From Methanolinea sp. (GTDB lineage: Archaea; Halobacteriota; Methanomicrobia; Methanomicrobiales; Methanospirillaceae), in assembly GCA_029907345.1 (NCBI GenBank), contig JARYMB010000018.1, forward strand, positions 1-32,510: 32,510 nucleotides of DNA. Reading direction: 5' to 3'. The position numbers and the translations under genes were made by a program. Within the stretch, counting starts at the first letter, position 1. Every line of letters begins with the position of its first letter. Shown one piece after another: positions 25,881-32,510 of the stretch. The notes under the pieces were generated by a model that saw nothing but the letters and a program-made list of their open reading frames with translations, made no database searches and had not been told where the DNA came from.

Positions 25881-26040
25881 GGGGTCGTGGCCTAGTCCGG
25901 AATGGCGACGGGCTCCAGCGGTCTTTCGCGTCGTGTGAATGATGAACAATGGGTCTGCTGAAACCGGATGATGATCCGTTGGAGCACTGACGCATGTCGG
26001 AGAGACCCGTCGATCGTGAGTTCAAATCTCACCGGCCCCA
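25881..26040 (+). tRNA. tRNA-Trp(CCA) with an 86-nt intron
   Basis: Exons are 25881-25918 and 26005-26040, giving a 74-nt mature tRNA. The acceptor GGGGTCG pairs with CGGCCCC, discriminator A. The D-stem is GCC/GGC. The anticodon stem ACGGG/CCCGT has spliced loop CTCCAGA, anticodon CCA. The T-arm is GTGAG/CTCAC. The junction forms a bulge-helix-bulge: CTCC pairs with GGAG, with 3-base bulges AGC and AGA, cut after the second base of each. That puts the intron at the canonical 37/38 position. A TTAAAT box about 27 bases upstream fits the promoter. Confidence 0.95.
25919..26004 (+). ncRNA. Intron-encoded box C/D guide RNA in tRNA-Trp
   Basis: The 86-base intron has box C ATGATGA (25939-25945), D' CTGA (25958-25961), C' ATGATGA (25968-25974) and D CTGA (25987-25990). 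A 6-bp stem (CGTGTG with CGCATG, G-U pairs included) closes it. Each guide is 12 nt. By the N-plus-5 rule the D guide (TTGGAGCA before box D) points to C34, and the D' guide (GGGTCTG before box D') to position 39 of the same tRNA. This matches the two sites known for the Haloferax tRNA-Trp intron. Position 39 is C here rather than U. Confidence 0.9.
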
Positions 26041-26229
26041 CATTTTCTTCTGATCACCCCGTTCCTTTCCAGGCATGCCGATCCTTTATTTCTCCCGCAC
26101 TGTCCCCCTGGCCCCTTGCGGCCGGGGCGGCTTTCAAAGGAGAGCCGGGGTTCCCGTGCTCCCGGACGAGAGGTCAGGGTCGTGGTGAAAGGAGAGATGG
26201 GTCATCCTCGCCGGAAACGCGGTGCCCGT

Positions 26230-26253
26230 CGTGTCAGGGCGTCTCCTGACACG
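26230..26253. promoter_or_regulatory. Perfect 9-bp palindrome upstream of fae-hps
   Basis: CGTGTCAGG, six bases, then CCTGACACG. It ends about 22 bases upstream of the TATA box of the fae-hps gene, where an activator or repressor could bind. No U-run follows, so it is unlikely to be a terminator of tRNA-Trp. Apart from this palindrome and the promoter, 26041-26325 holds no credible gene. Confidence 0.4.
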
Positions 26254-26274
26254 GAAAGATCCCCAAATTCTCAC

Positions 26275-26282
26275 ATATTTAT
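26275..26282 (+). promoter_or_regulatory. TATA box of fae-hps
   Basis: ATATTTAT centred about 27 bases before 26305 predicts a leader of about 20 bases that contains GAGGAG (26307-26312), 13 bases before ATG 26326. Confidence 0.5.
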
Positions 26283-26325
26283 CTATAGTCCGGTCACATA
26301 CTGAGTGAGGAGTTCGATTCGTCTC

Positions 26326-27507
26326 ATGTATCACATCGGTGAAGCACTGGTCGGCGAGGGACCGGAACTCGCGCACGTAGACCTGATCCTCGGGGAGAAG
26401 GACGGACCTGCCGGGACGGCGTTTGCAAACGCCCTCTCCCAGCTCTCTGCAGGGCACACGCCGCTCCTTGCGGTGATCCGGCCCAACCTGATGACAAAAC
26501 CGGCGACCCTGATCATCCCGAAGGTGACGCTGCGGAAGGGGAGCCAGATCCGGGAGATGTTTGGGCCCGTGCAGGCTGCCGTTGCAAAGGCAGTGGCAGA
26601 CGCTGTCGAGGAGGGGGCGTTCGGGGACAGGGATCTCGAGTCGCTCGTCATCCTGGCAAGCGTCTACCTCGATCCGGAAGCCTCCGACTACAACCGGATA
26701 TACCGTTACAACTACGGGGCAACGAAACTTGCCATCACCCGGGCCCTCGACAACTTCCCGGACAGAAAGACCCTGCTCTACGAAAAGGACAGGGCACCCC
26801 ATGCCGTCATGGGCTTCAAGGTCCAGCGCCTCTGGGACCCCCCCTACCTCCAGGTCGCCCTCGACCTCGTGGAGATGGCAAAGGTCCGGTCCGTGCTCAC
26901 CGGGCTACCGCAGAACGATCACCTCATCATCGAGGCCGGCACCCCCCTGATCAAGAAGTTCGGCCTCTCCATCATCAGCGAGATTCGCAGCGTCCGGCCA
27001 TCTGCCTTCATCATCGCCGACCTCAAGGTCCTCGATACCGGCAACCTCGAGGCCCGGATGGCAGCCGATGCTTCTGCCGATGCCGTTGTCATCTCGGGTC
27101 TCGCCCCGCAGGCAACCCTCGAAAAAGCGATTACCGAGGCCCGCAAGACCGGTATCTACTCGGTCGTCGACATGCTCAACGTTGCCGACCCGGTCAGGGT
27201 GATCAAGGGGCTCAAAGCCAAGCCCGACGTCGTCGAGCTCCACCGTGCCATCGATACAGAGGGCTCGGCACATGCCTGGGGTGACATCCCTGCCCTCCGC
27301 AAGGCTGCGGGCGGCCGGCTGCTCGTCGCAACAGCGGGCGGGATACGCGTGGACAAGGTCAGGGATGCCCTTTCCGCCGGTGCCGATATCGTCGTGGTGG
27401 GCAGGGCGATCACAGCGAGCAAGGATGTCCGCTCCGCTGCAGAGCTCTTCCTCGAGCAGCTGAACAAGGAGGAGATCGACCAGTTCCGGGTGATGACGGA
27501 TTTCTAG
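26326..27507 (+). CDS. fae-hps: Bifunctional Fae-Hps: formaldehyde-activating enzyme / hexulose-6-phosphate synthase
   Basis: A 393-residue fusion. Residues 1-~165 are Fae (MYHIGEALVGEGPELAH), with catalytic His17. Residues ~170-393 are the Hps barrel with the D-x-K-x2-D motif D232-K234-D237 (ADLKVLDTGN), IIEAGTPLIK and TAGGIRVDKV. Fae couples formaldehyde to tetrahydromethanopterin. Hps interconverts formaldehyde plus ribulose 5-phosphate with hexulose 6-phosphate, which in methanogens serves ribulose 5-phosphate formation. GTG 26305 would add seven residues; ATG 26326 matches the family N-terminus. A T6 tract follows the stop. Confidence 0.95.
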   Translation: MYHIGEALVGEGPELAHVDLILGEKDGPAGTAFANALSQLSAGHTPLLAVIRPNLMTKPATLIIPKVTLRKGSQIREMFGPVQAAVAKAVADAVEEGAFGDRDLESLVILASVYLDPEASDYNRIYRYNYGATKLAITRALDNFPDRKTLLYEKDRAPHAVMGFKVQRLWDPPYLQVALDLVEMAKVRSVLTGLPQNDHLIIEAGTPLIKKFGLSIISEIRSVRPSAFIIADLKVLDTGNLEARMAADASADAVVISGLAPQATLEKAITEARKTGIYSVVDMLNVADPVRVIKGLKAKPDVVELHRAIDTEGSAHAWGDIPALRKAAGGRLLVATAGGIRVDKVRDALSAGADIVVVGRAITASKDVRSAAELFLEQLNKEEIDQFRVMTDF

Positions 27508-27521
27508 TCCACCAACTCCCC

Positions 27522-27527
27522 TTTTTT
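27522..27527 (+). terminator. U-tract terminator after fae-hps
   Basis: A T6 run 14 bases after the stop, in CCCC-T6-ATACC, with no hairpin. Confidence 0.45.
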
Positions 27528-27587
27528 ATACCGGAATCAAGCCACAACCGTCCCGAAGGTATGAATCTCCTCGGAAAAAGCCAACGT

Positions 27588-27693
27588 GACGAGAAAAGAA
27601 GGGTCGCCTTTTTCTGATACCCGTTGTGAAACCGACGCCGGGGCGCACCTTTTTGGGGTGGCGGAGCTATCCCCATGCGGGACTGGGGGCAAG
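27588..27693. repeat. Left arm of a diverged inverted repeat flanking the beta-helix gene
   Basis: The reverse complement of this stretch matches 29375-29454. An ungapped 49-base part (CCCGGCG... to ...CTTCTTTT on the minus strand) has 37 identities. The terminal part, ending in the 28-bp repeat, has about 20 identities in 27 with one gap. The left arm has a roughly 27-base insertion (27639-27665 region) between these parts. No gene lies in the 305 bases from 27508 to 27812; short ORFs there read through the repeats and have no coding character. Confidence 0.7.
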
Positions 27694-27754
27694 TCTTCGG
27701 GGCATGTGTTCGGATATGGAGAAGACGCTATCCCCATGCGGGACTGGGGGCAAG
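27666..27754. repeat. Two perfect 28-bp direct repeats with a 33-bp spacer (CRISPR-like)
   Basis: The 28-mer starting GCTATCCCCATGCGGG and ending ACTGGGGGCAAG occurs at 27666-27693 and 27727-27754 with no mismatch. The 33 bases between are unrelated. CCCC and GGGG inside the unit can form a small hairpin. Repeat and spacer sizes are CRISPR-like, but only two units exist and no cas gene is in the window. A degenerate third copy lies inverted at 29375-29400. Confidence 0.8.
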
Positions 27755-27803
27755 GCAGCCTCTCTACAACTCCCAATACCCTTTTGGACACTCTCAGAGC
27801 CCG

Positions 27804-27809
27804 AAAAAA
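27804..27809 (-). terminator. U-tract terminator after the beta-helix gene
   Basis: T6 on the minus strand begins 3 bases after the TAA stop at 27813-27815. Confidence 0.4.
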
Positions 27810-27812
27810 TGG

Positions 27813-29153
27813 TTATTTTTTCTTGAATTTCAGCGGAAGCTTGTCGATATTGTTTGCAGCGAGGGTATACGGGCTGTCACAGATACCGTCCTTGTTTGAG
27901 TCGGGTGTGATCTGGGAGAAACCCTGCCCGTTCGGCTGACCCCAGGAGTTCCCGCCTGAGAATTTTCCACCGGTGATGCTCTTGACTTCACCGCGGGTCA
28001 GGTTCCAGGTATTGGCGTTGGTGGTGACAAACATGGTATTGTTCACGTTGTAGAAGTAGTTGTTGAAGATGACATTGTTCTTGGCATTGACTCCAACCCA
28101 AATTCCGGCAACAGCATTTTCCCTGACCAGGTTGTCGAAAATGACATTCTGGTCGGCTGCATTGAGAATAAGTCCATCTTCACCGTTTTTATCAATTTTA
28201 TTCCCATTGATGAGATTATCGTTGGATTTCTCGCGAATTACGATGCCATGTGTTGTAGAGTTCTGAATGACATTGTTGGAAACAGCATTGTCCACACATT
28301 GATCATACAGATATATTCCCCTGGTACCACAATCCTTGACGGTATTTCCCGATATTACGTTGTAATTTGATTGTTCGCAGTAAATTCCTGTCCATTTATT
28401 TCCCGTGAGGGTATTCTGCGTGATGGTATTGTAATTGCTCTTCAAAACATAGATTCCATTTTTCCCATTTCCATTAATCGTGTTCTTGATGATTGTGTTA
28501 AAGTTGGCTTCTTCATTGAAATTTACTCCCTCCCCAGCATTATTCATGATCACGCTCTTTTCGAGGCGATTTCCATTGGAGTACCGGAGACGGACACCCT
28601 CCCCATTGTTTTGAGACGTAATTTCAGTGAGTGTGTTGTGATTGCTCTGGGAATACAGGAGGACACCCACCCCCTTGTTGTCCGTTGCGGTAATTTTTGT
28701 GAAAGTATTCCCCATGCTGCGGGCTACGAGCACGCCATGATTCAGGTTGCTCTTTGAGGTGATTTTTTCAAACCGGCTGTTCTTGACATCGTTGATGAAT
28801 ATCCCGGAATCCCAGTCTGACAAAACGACATTCCTGATGATGATATTGACAAGTGTCATAGCCGCGTTGTAGATTTGTATGCCGTAACTTTCCGTTTTAT
28901 CCATCCCATCGATGGTCTTACCTTTTCCATCGAGCACGACATTGGAACACTGGATGAGAATGGCTATCGGTTCAGTGCAGTCCTTGATGTCGTTGGCCAG
29001 GTAGTACGAACCAGGCTCTGTGATAACTGTCGGCCCTGTGATGGGAATCGCCGCTCCTGCAGGTCCTGATGCGAGAAGAAACAGGCAGAGGAGTGCGATT
29101 GTCAATACGGGAAGGAGGGGCCCTGAACCCCTGAGCAGTCTTGGGACAGTCAT
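27813..29153 (-). CDS. Secreted NosD-like right-handed beta-helix protein
   Basis: A 446-residue exported protein. A signal peptide (LLPVLTIALLCLFLLASGPAGA) is followed by ITGPTVITEPGSYYLANDI, the usual opening of NosD/periplasmic copper-binding-like proteins in methanogens, and then about 12 beta-helix turns of roughly 22-24 residues (N-x-I-x-x-N-x-I-x-x-N-G-x-x-G-I pattern). The C-terminus (GNSWGQPNGQGFSQITPDSNKDG with YTLAANNIDKLPL) is a common closing module. It is likely a surface protein binding or cleaving polysaccharide. Codons are clearly AT-richer than in neighbours. GGTG lies 9 bases before ATG 29153. No anchor motif is visible. Confidence 0.87.
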   Translation of the reverse strand: MTVPRLLRGSGPLLPVLTIALLCLFLLASGPAGAAIPITGPTVITEPGSYYLANDIKDCTEPIAILIQCSNVVLDGKGKTIDGMDKTESYGIQIYNAAMTLVNIIIRNVVLSDWDSGIFINDVKNSRFEKITSKSNLNHGVLVARSMGNTFTKITATDNKGVGVLLYSQSNHNTLTEITSQNNGEGVRLRYSNGNRLEKSVIMNNAGEGVNFNEEANFNTIIKNTINGNGKNGIYVLKSNYNTITQNTLTGNKWTGIYCEQSNYNVISGNTVKDCGTRGIYLYDQCVDNAVSNNVIQNSTTHGIVIREKSNDNLINGNKIDKNGEDGLILNAADQNVIFDNLVRENAVAGIWVGVNAKNNVIFNNYFYNVNNTMFVTTNANTWNLTRGEVKSITGGKFSGGNSWGQPNGQGFSQITPDSNKDGICDSPYTLAANNIDKLPLKFKKK

Positions 29154-29374
29154 GATACATCCACCTTTTTATCATCGGAAGAATTTGCATTCATGTTTAC
29201 CGTTCGGCAGGTTTGATTGCATGGCAGGCATGCACTGGTGACATCTCCCCACGTGATGGCATTCCTTTGCACCGGTCAGGGAAATTGCACCATCTCCCCA
29301 TCGCCACATCAAGGTATAAATTTTTGTTTCTTCGCTCTTTCGGGTGGATAGTGATAACCGGATATCGTGCACCG

Positions 29375-29454
29375 ATTGCCCCAACCCCCTGTGGGGATAG
29401 TCCCGGCGAGGGTTTCACGATGGGTTCCGGAGAAAATCGACCTTTCTTCTCTGG
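29375..29454. repeat. Right arm of the inverted repeat, with a degenerate 28-bp repeat
   Basis: Matches the reverse complement of 27588-27693. Bases 29375-29400 correspond to the 28-mer (TTGCCCC and GGGGATAG conserved, middle diverged). Bases 29401-29454 correspond to the flank. Otherwise the 390-base gap 29154-29543 holds only a TATAAATT motif (29315-29322) with no obvious gene behind it and the protease promoter. Confidence 0.7.
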
Positions 29455-29510
29455 ACAAACCAATGCAAAACAAAGAAAGGCGGTCATGCACTGGTTATAA
29501 AAAAATGAAA

Positions 29511-29518
29511 ATATTTAT
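29511..29518 (+). promoter_or_regulatory. TATA box of the subtilisin-like gene
   Basis: ATATTTAT centred about 29 bases before ATG 29544 predicts a leaderless or nearly leaderless mRNA. This decides against the longer upstream reading, which begins before the promoter and crosses the inverted repeat. Confidence 0.5.
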
Positions 29519-29543
29519 TTCGTTAATCAAATATGACGATTAT

Positions 29544-31886
29544 ATGATGCGAAAATTTCACAAAAAATTATATTTTATCTTCGTTTTTATTTTCTTCCTG
29601 TCTATTTTTCAGACCTCTGCCGTTGCATCTGATACCTCTCAGATTGTCCCTTCGGAACTGTTTGTCTGCTTCAGACCTGAAATCGCCGGTAACGAAACGG
29701 AATTCGAGATCGTGGCATCCTCATTGCACGCGCACTTCAATGCAACAGTTTTGAAAAATTCCTCCAGACTCGGGATACCGGGTCTCCAGCTTATCCACCT
29801 TGGAGATAATGTTACCATTCAAGAAGCAGTGAGCTGGTACTCTGACCAGCCATCTGTCCTTTATGCAGAGCCAAATTGTCTCATTCCCATTCCGGAACCG
29901 ATACCGGCTTTGGAAGCGGAAGGAGGGGACTTAACTGTTGAACCTTCTCCAGGAGAGAGCAGGGTATCTGCACTGTCAGCCCTGTTCCCCAATGATCCCC
30001 TGTTCCCCGAGCAGTGGAACATGAATAAAATCCAGATGCCTTCTGCATGGGATCTGTCAACGGGCTCGGGTACCGTTGTTATTGCTGTTGCAGATATGGG
30101 CGTCAACTACAATCTCCCTGATTTGAAGAGTAATATATGGACAAACCAAGGGGAGATACCCGGTAACGGGATTGATGATGATCACAACGGGTTTACCGAC
30201 GATGTGTACGGGTGGGATTTTTTTGACAACGATAATGTACCTCTGGACACTTATGGACACGGGACAGAAATTGCTTCGATTATTGGAGCAAAAGGTAATA
30301 ACCAGGAGGGAATTGCCGGGATTCTCTGGAATGTCAGGATCATGCCCATCAGGTGCGGCAATGAGAGAGGCATATCTGTTTCTGACTTTATCGAAGGAGT
30401 GACATACGCAAAAAATAACGGTGCGAGAATTATCACCTGCTCTTTTGGAAATGAAGTATATAAGAATACCGAGAAATACGCAATTGAAAATGCACCGGAC
30501 ATTCTCTTTGTCTGTGCTGCCGGGAATGATGGAAAAAATGTGGATATAACGCCACACTATCCATCAGGATACCCCTGTCCGAATATTATTTCGGTCGCTG
30601 CAACAGATTCCAATGATTATTTATGTCGTTTTTCGAATTATGGCCGGAATTCCGTTCACGTCGCGGCTCCGGCTGAAGATATATTGACTCAGTCCCATGA
30701 CTCAAAATTTTCCTATGTATCTGGAACATCCTACGCTGTACCTCATGTAGCCGGGCTGGCAGGCCTGATCCTGTCATTGGATCCTTCGAAAAAGCCCGCT
30801 GAAATCCGCCAGTTGATCGTCAACAGCGTTGACCGTCCTGGTTCGCTCACAGGATACGTAAGTTCCGGTGGCCGCATCAATGTATCAAAGACATTGGAAG
30901 CGACAATTTCATCGAAGAAGTACCTTATCCGTGCGACGGCTTCACCAGGGGGTTCCATCCATCCTTCCGGAGTGATTGAAGCCCTTTTTGGGAGCAGCCA
31001 GATATTCACCATCAGTCCTGATCCCGGATACAAAGTGGATGACGTGGTTATTGACGGCATCCATTATGGCTCTCTCTCCATTTTCACTTTCAATGACATC
31101 AAGTCAGACCACTCGATTACGGTTTCTTTTTCACCACGTCCCGTATCCACGTTTACAATAACCGCTTCTGCCACAGGAGGAGGAACAATTGATCCATCAG
31201 GGCAGATACAGGTCTCTGCCGGTTCCAGTCAGACATTCAGGATTACCCCGTCGTCCGGTTACCGGATTGCAGATGTCATGGTTAATGGAAAGAGCATGGG
31301 GCCAATAACGACATACACCTTTCAGAATGTCCAAGCCAACCAGACCATTTCTGCCCGGTTCGAGGTAACACAAACCGGTGGTAAGACCCTCAATGTTACT
31401 CTCGAAAAAGGGTGGAATTTCATCTCGGTTCCTGACCGTCTTGTTGATGGTCAGGATACTGCAGACTCGGTTTTCAGGGACGTAGCCACGGATGGACGCC
31501 TGACTTTTACTTATGATGCTTCTGCTGCAAGATGGCAGATAGTGACCGGGGACTCAAGAATTGAGCCGTACAGGGGGATCTGGATCTACTCTTCCAACCC
31601 GACAGAAGTTCATTTCCCATTACGGGAAAAGGAAAATGAAACTCCCATCAGTCTCTATCAGGGATGGAATGCAATAGGCTGCCCTGGTACAATACCAATC
31701 CCTGCCCGGGATGCTTTTTCCTCAATTCAAAACAGCTGGTCCATGGCTATCGGGTTTGATGCTCACCAGCAACAGTATGAAAACGTTCTGATCAAAGGGG
31801 GTTCGGGAAGTCACAGTGATGGGAATGCTCTTTTTCCGGGAAAAGGTTATTGGATATATGTGACGAATCCCTGCACATTTCCCTGA
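29544..31886 (+). CDS. Secreted subtilisin-like serine protease (S8) with InlB-type repeats
   Basis: A 780-residue exported protease. A lysine-rich N-terminus and hydrophobic signal (LYFIFVFIFFLSIFQTSAVA) precede an inhibitor-like prodomain (to about residue 140). The peptidase S8 domain carries D184 (AVADMG, in place of the usual D-T/S-G), H239 (YGHGTEIAS), Asn328 (AAGNDG) and S396 (SGTSYAVPHVAG), so it is probably active. Two InlB-like repeats follow (GGSIHPSG and GGTIDPSG cores), then a C-terminal beta domain with two W-N-x-I motifs (KGWNFISVP, QGWNAIGCP). The InlB-like repeats resemble the one in the PEGA/PKD protein. The gene is AT-rich. No membrane anchor is seen. Confidence 0.88.
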   Translation: MMRKFHKKLYFIFVFIFFLSIFQTSAVASDTSQIVPSELFVCFRPEIAGNETEFEIVASSLHAHFNATVLKNSSRLGIPGLQLIHLGDNVTIQEAVSWYSDQPSVLYAEPNCLIPIPEPIPALEAEGGDLTVEPSPGESRVSALSALFPNDPLFPEQWNMNKIQMPSAWDLSTGSGTVVIAVADMGVNYNLPDLKSNIWTNQGEIPGNGIDDDHNGFTDDVYGWDFFDNDNVPLDTYGHGTEIASIIGAKGNNQEGIAGILWNVRIMPIRCGNERGISVSDFIEGVTYAKNNGARIITCSFGNEVYKNTEKYAIENAPDILFVCAAGNDGKNVDITPHYPSGYPCPNIISVAATDSNDYLCRFSNYGRNSVHVAAPAEDILTQSHDSKFSYVSGTSYAVPHVAGLAGLILSLDPSKKPAEIRQLIVNSVDRPGSLTGYVSSGGRINVSKTLEATISSKKYLIRATASPGGSIHPSGVIEALFGSSQIFTISPDPGYKVDDVVIDGIHYGSLSIFTFNDIKSDHSITVSFSPRPVSTFTITASATGGGTIDPSGQIQVSAGSSQTFRITPSSGYRIADVMVNGKSMGPITTYTFQNVQANQTISARFEVTQTGGKTLNVTLEKGWNFISVPDRLVDGQDTADSVFRDVATDGRLTFTYDASAARWQIVTGDSRIEPYRGIWIYSSNPTEVHFPLREKENETPISLYQGWNAIGCPGTIPIPARDAFSSIQNSWSMAIGFDAHQQQYENVLIKGGSGSHSDGNALFPGKGYWIYVTNPCTFP

Positions 31887-32088
31887 CAAACAGAAATCTC
31901 TTTTTCCGCCCTCATTATTCCGGGAAATACTTCTCCATGGTCAGGTATGAATGAAAATCTGCTCGCTATGTTTCAATTGGTCGCGAAAAAGCCATGAATC
32001 CCTTATTTAACCTGTTATAAACTCCTCATGATTATCCGATTCCGTATCCGGAAAGCCCCTGTTCCCGCCAGCCGTACCCTGGTCCCGG

Positions 32089-32175
32089 TCACCTGATGAA
32101 AACGTACCAGAGACCAACCACGATGATGAAGAGGATGACGCCCGCCCCTATCACTGTCTTGCCGTCAAGCTCCAT
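32089..32175 (-). CDS. 28-residue single-span membrane protein
   Basis: A tiny gene reading MELDGKTVIGAGVILFIIVV and then GLWYVFIR, that is, a short acidic head, one transmembrane helix and a basic end. It has a full expression unit: a CTTATATAAG box at 32223-32214, GTGAT (Shine-Dalgarno) 5 bases before ATG 32175, and a TGA stop. It is below usual annotation cut-offs. The role is unknown; such peptides often attach to larger membrane complexes. It lies downstream of the UPF0173 gene on the same strand. The gap 31887-32088 holds only a T5 tract after the protease gene. Confidence 0.6.
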   Translation of the reverse strand: MELDGKTVIGAGVILFIIVVGLWYVFIR

Positions 32176-32213
32176 TGCTTATCACACTCGGACAATCCAT
32201 CAATCAGTATATT

Positions 32214-32223
32214 CTTATATAAG
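32214..32223 (-). promoter_or_regulatory. Palindromic TATA box of the 28-residue gene
   Basis: CTTATATAAG is self-complementary and centred about 43 bases before ATG 32175, giving a leader of about 16 bases with a Shine-Dalgarno motif. It separates the small gene from the UPF0173 gene transcriptionally. Confidence 0.5.
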
Positions 32224-32315
32224 GGTATCGGATGCGTCAGCGCCCGCAGGATAACCATATGCCGTTTCCGGTGGTGAGAAAAAGGGGAAGGCGATTACAG
32301 GAAGAGTTTTTCCGG

Positions 32316-32510
32316 TCAGAGCGTGATGCTCTGGCCGGGTTCCAGGATGCATGCCCTGCAGTCGGTCGTGCGTTCGAGCGCCCGTGCAAACCCGGACGGA
32401 TCCTGTGCGATGATGGGCCACGTGTTATAGTGGATGGGGATCACCACCGGTGCCCCGATCATCCGGGCGGCAACCATTGCCTCCTCCGGGCCCATGGTGT
32501 ACCTGCTCCC
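32316..32510 (-). CDS. UPF0173 metal-dependent hydrolase (3' end, partial)
   Basis: The C-terminal 64 residues of a metallo-beta-lactamase-fold protein, running off the window edge at 32510. The motif YTMGPEEAMVAARMIG, then VVIPIHYNTWPIIAQDP with the metal-binding His, and the ending CILEPGQSITL match UPF0173 hydrolases. The substrate of the family is not known. The stop is TGA at 32318-32316. The gene's start and the remaining metal ligands are outside the window. Confidence 0.88.
   Translation of the reverse strand, partial: GSRYTMGPEEAMVAARMIGAPVVIPIHYNTWPIIAQDPSGFARALERTTDCRACILEPGQSITL

Noticed and set aside
26116-26304. A 62-codon ORF between tRNA-Trp and fae-hps
   Set aside because: It covers the palindrome and the fae-hps promoter, is Arg/Pro-rich, and has no Shine-Dalgarno.
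27586-27939. ORFs across the 28-bp repeats, with MRDWGQ-type repeated peptides
   Set aside because: The peptides are simply translations of the direct repeat. The frames end inside the antisense of the beta-helix gene.
31965-31985. GTTTCAATTGGTCGC as a CRISPR repeat end
   Set aside because: It resembles the GTTTCAAT start of many repeats but occurs once here, with no second copy at a regular distance.

Overview
The window looks like a chromosomal segment of a GC-rich methanogenic archaeon, most likely Methanomicrobiales. The evidence is a proteasome beta subunit, the termination ribonuclease FttA/aCPSF1, archaeal Sec61-beta, a Fae-Hps fusion, an archaeal-type UMP kinase, TTTATATA-type promoters with leaderless genes, U-tract terminators, and a tRNA-Trp whose large bulge-helix-bulge intron carries a box C/D guide RNA. 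A complete ruvC-ruvA-ruvB operon of bacterial type fits what I recall of Methanomicrobiales. The order assignment is inference from gene content; no 16S rRNA gene is present.

Layout. 1-6116: two small zinc-ribbon proteins, SecG (Sec61 beta), an amidohydrolase, a universal stress protein overlapping a four-CBS protein, then psmB and fttA. 6113-10206: an MFS permease convergent with a four-gene metal-uptake operon (DtxR-like regulator, binding lipoprotein, ATPase, permease). 10259-12388: a large secreted PEGA/PKD protein with an 11-copy 30-bp Thr-Pro repeat. 12534-15214: ruvCAB and a divergent orphan gene. 15211-18505: Mut7-C nuclease, AmrS radical SAM enzyme, a zinc ribbon, UMP kinase, tRNA-Pro(UGG), and endonuclease III. 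18483-20446: Pit phosphate permease with its DUF47 partner, then tRNA-Ala(GGC). 20617-23892: a nicotinate phosphoribosyltransferase-like gene divergent from a methylthioinosine phosphorylase/DadD deaminase pair. 24076-27507: acyl-CoA synthetase, intron-containing tRNA-Trp(CCA), and fae-hps.

27508-32088 differs from the rest. It is AT-richer and encodes two secreted proteins, a NosD-like parallel beta-helix protein and a subtilisin-like protease. The beta-helix gene sits between two diverged inverted copies of a roughly 80-105 bp element. The left copy carries two perfect 28-bp direct repeats separated by 33 bp, a CRISPR-like periodicity without cas genes in view. The window ends with a 28-residue membrane protein and the 3' end of a UPF0173 metal-dependent hydrolase.

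How the genes fit together. The deaminase and phosphorylase form a salvage route for the adenosine by-products of SAM chemistry, which is relevant beside a radical SAM gene. The metal operon is probably self-regulated by its first gene. Pit and DUF47 form a phosphate uptake unit. FttA, the proteasome, SecG, UMP kinase and the tRNAs are housekeeping. The most unusual items are the tRNA-Trp intron guide RNA, the inverted-repeat/CRISPR-like element, and the tRNA-Pro gene placed 5 nt before nth.
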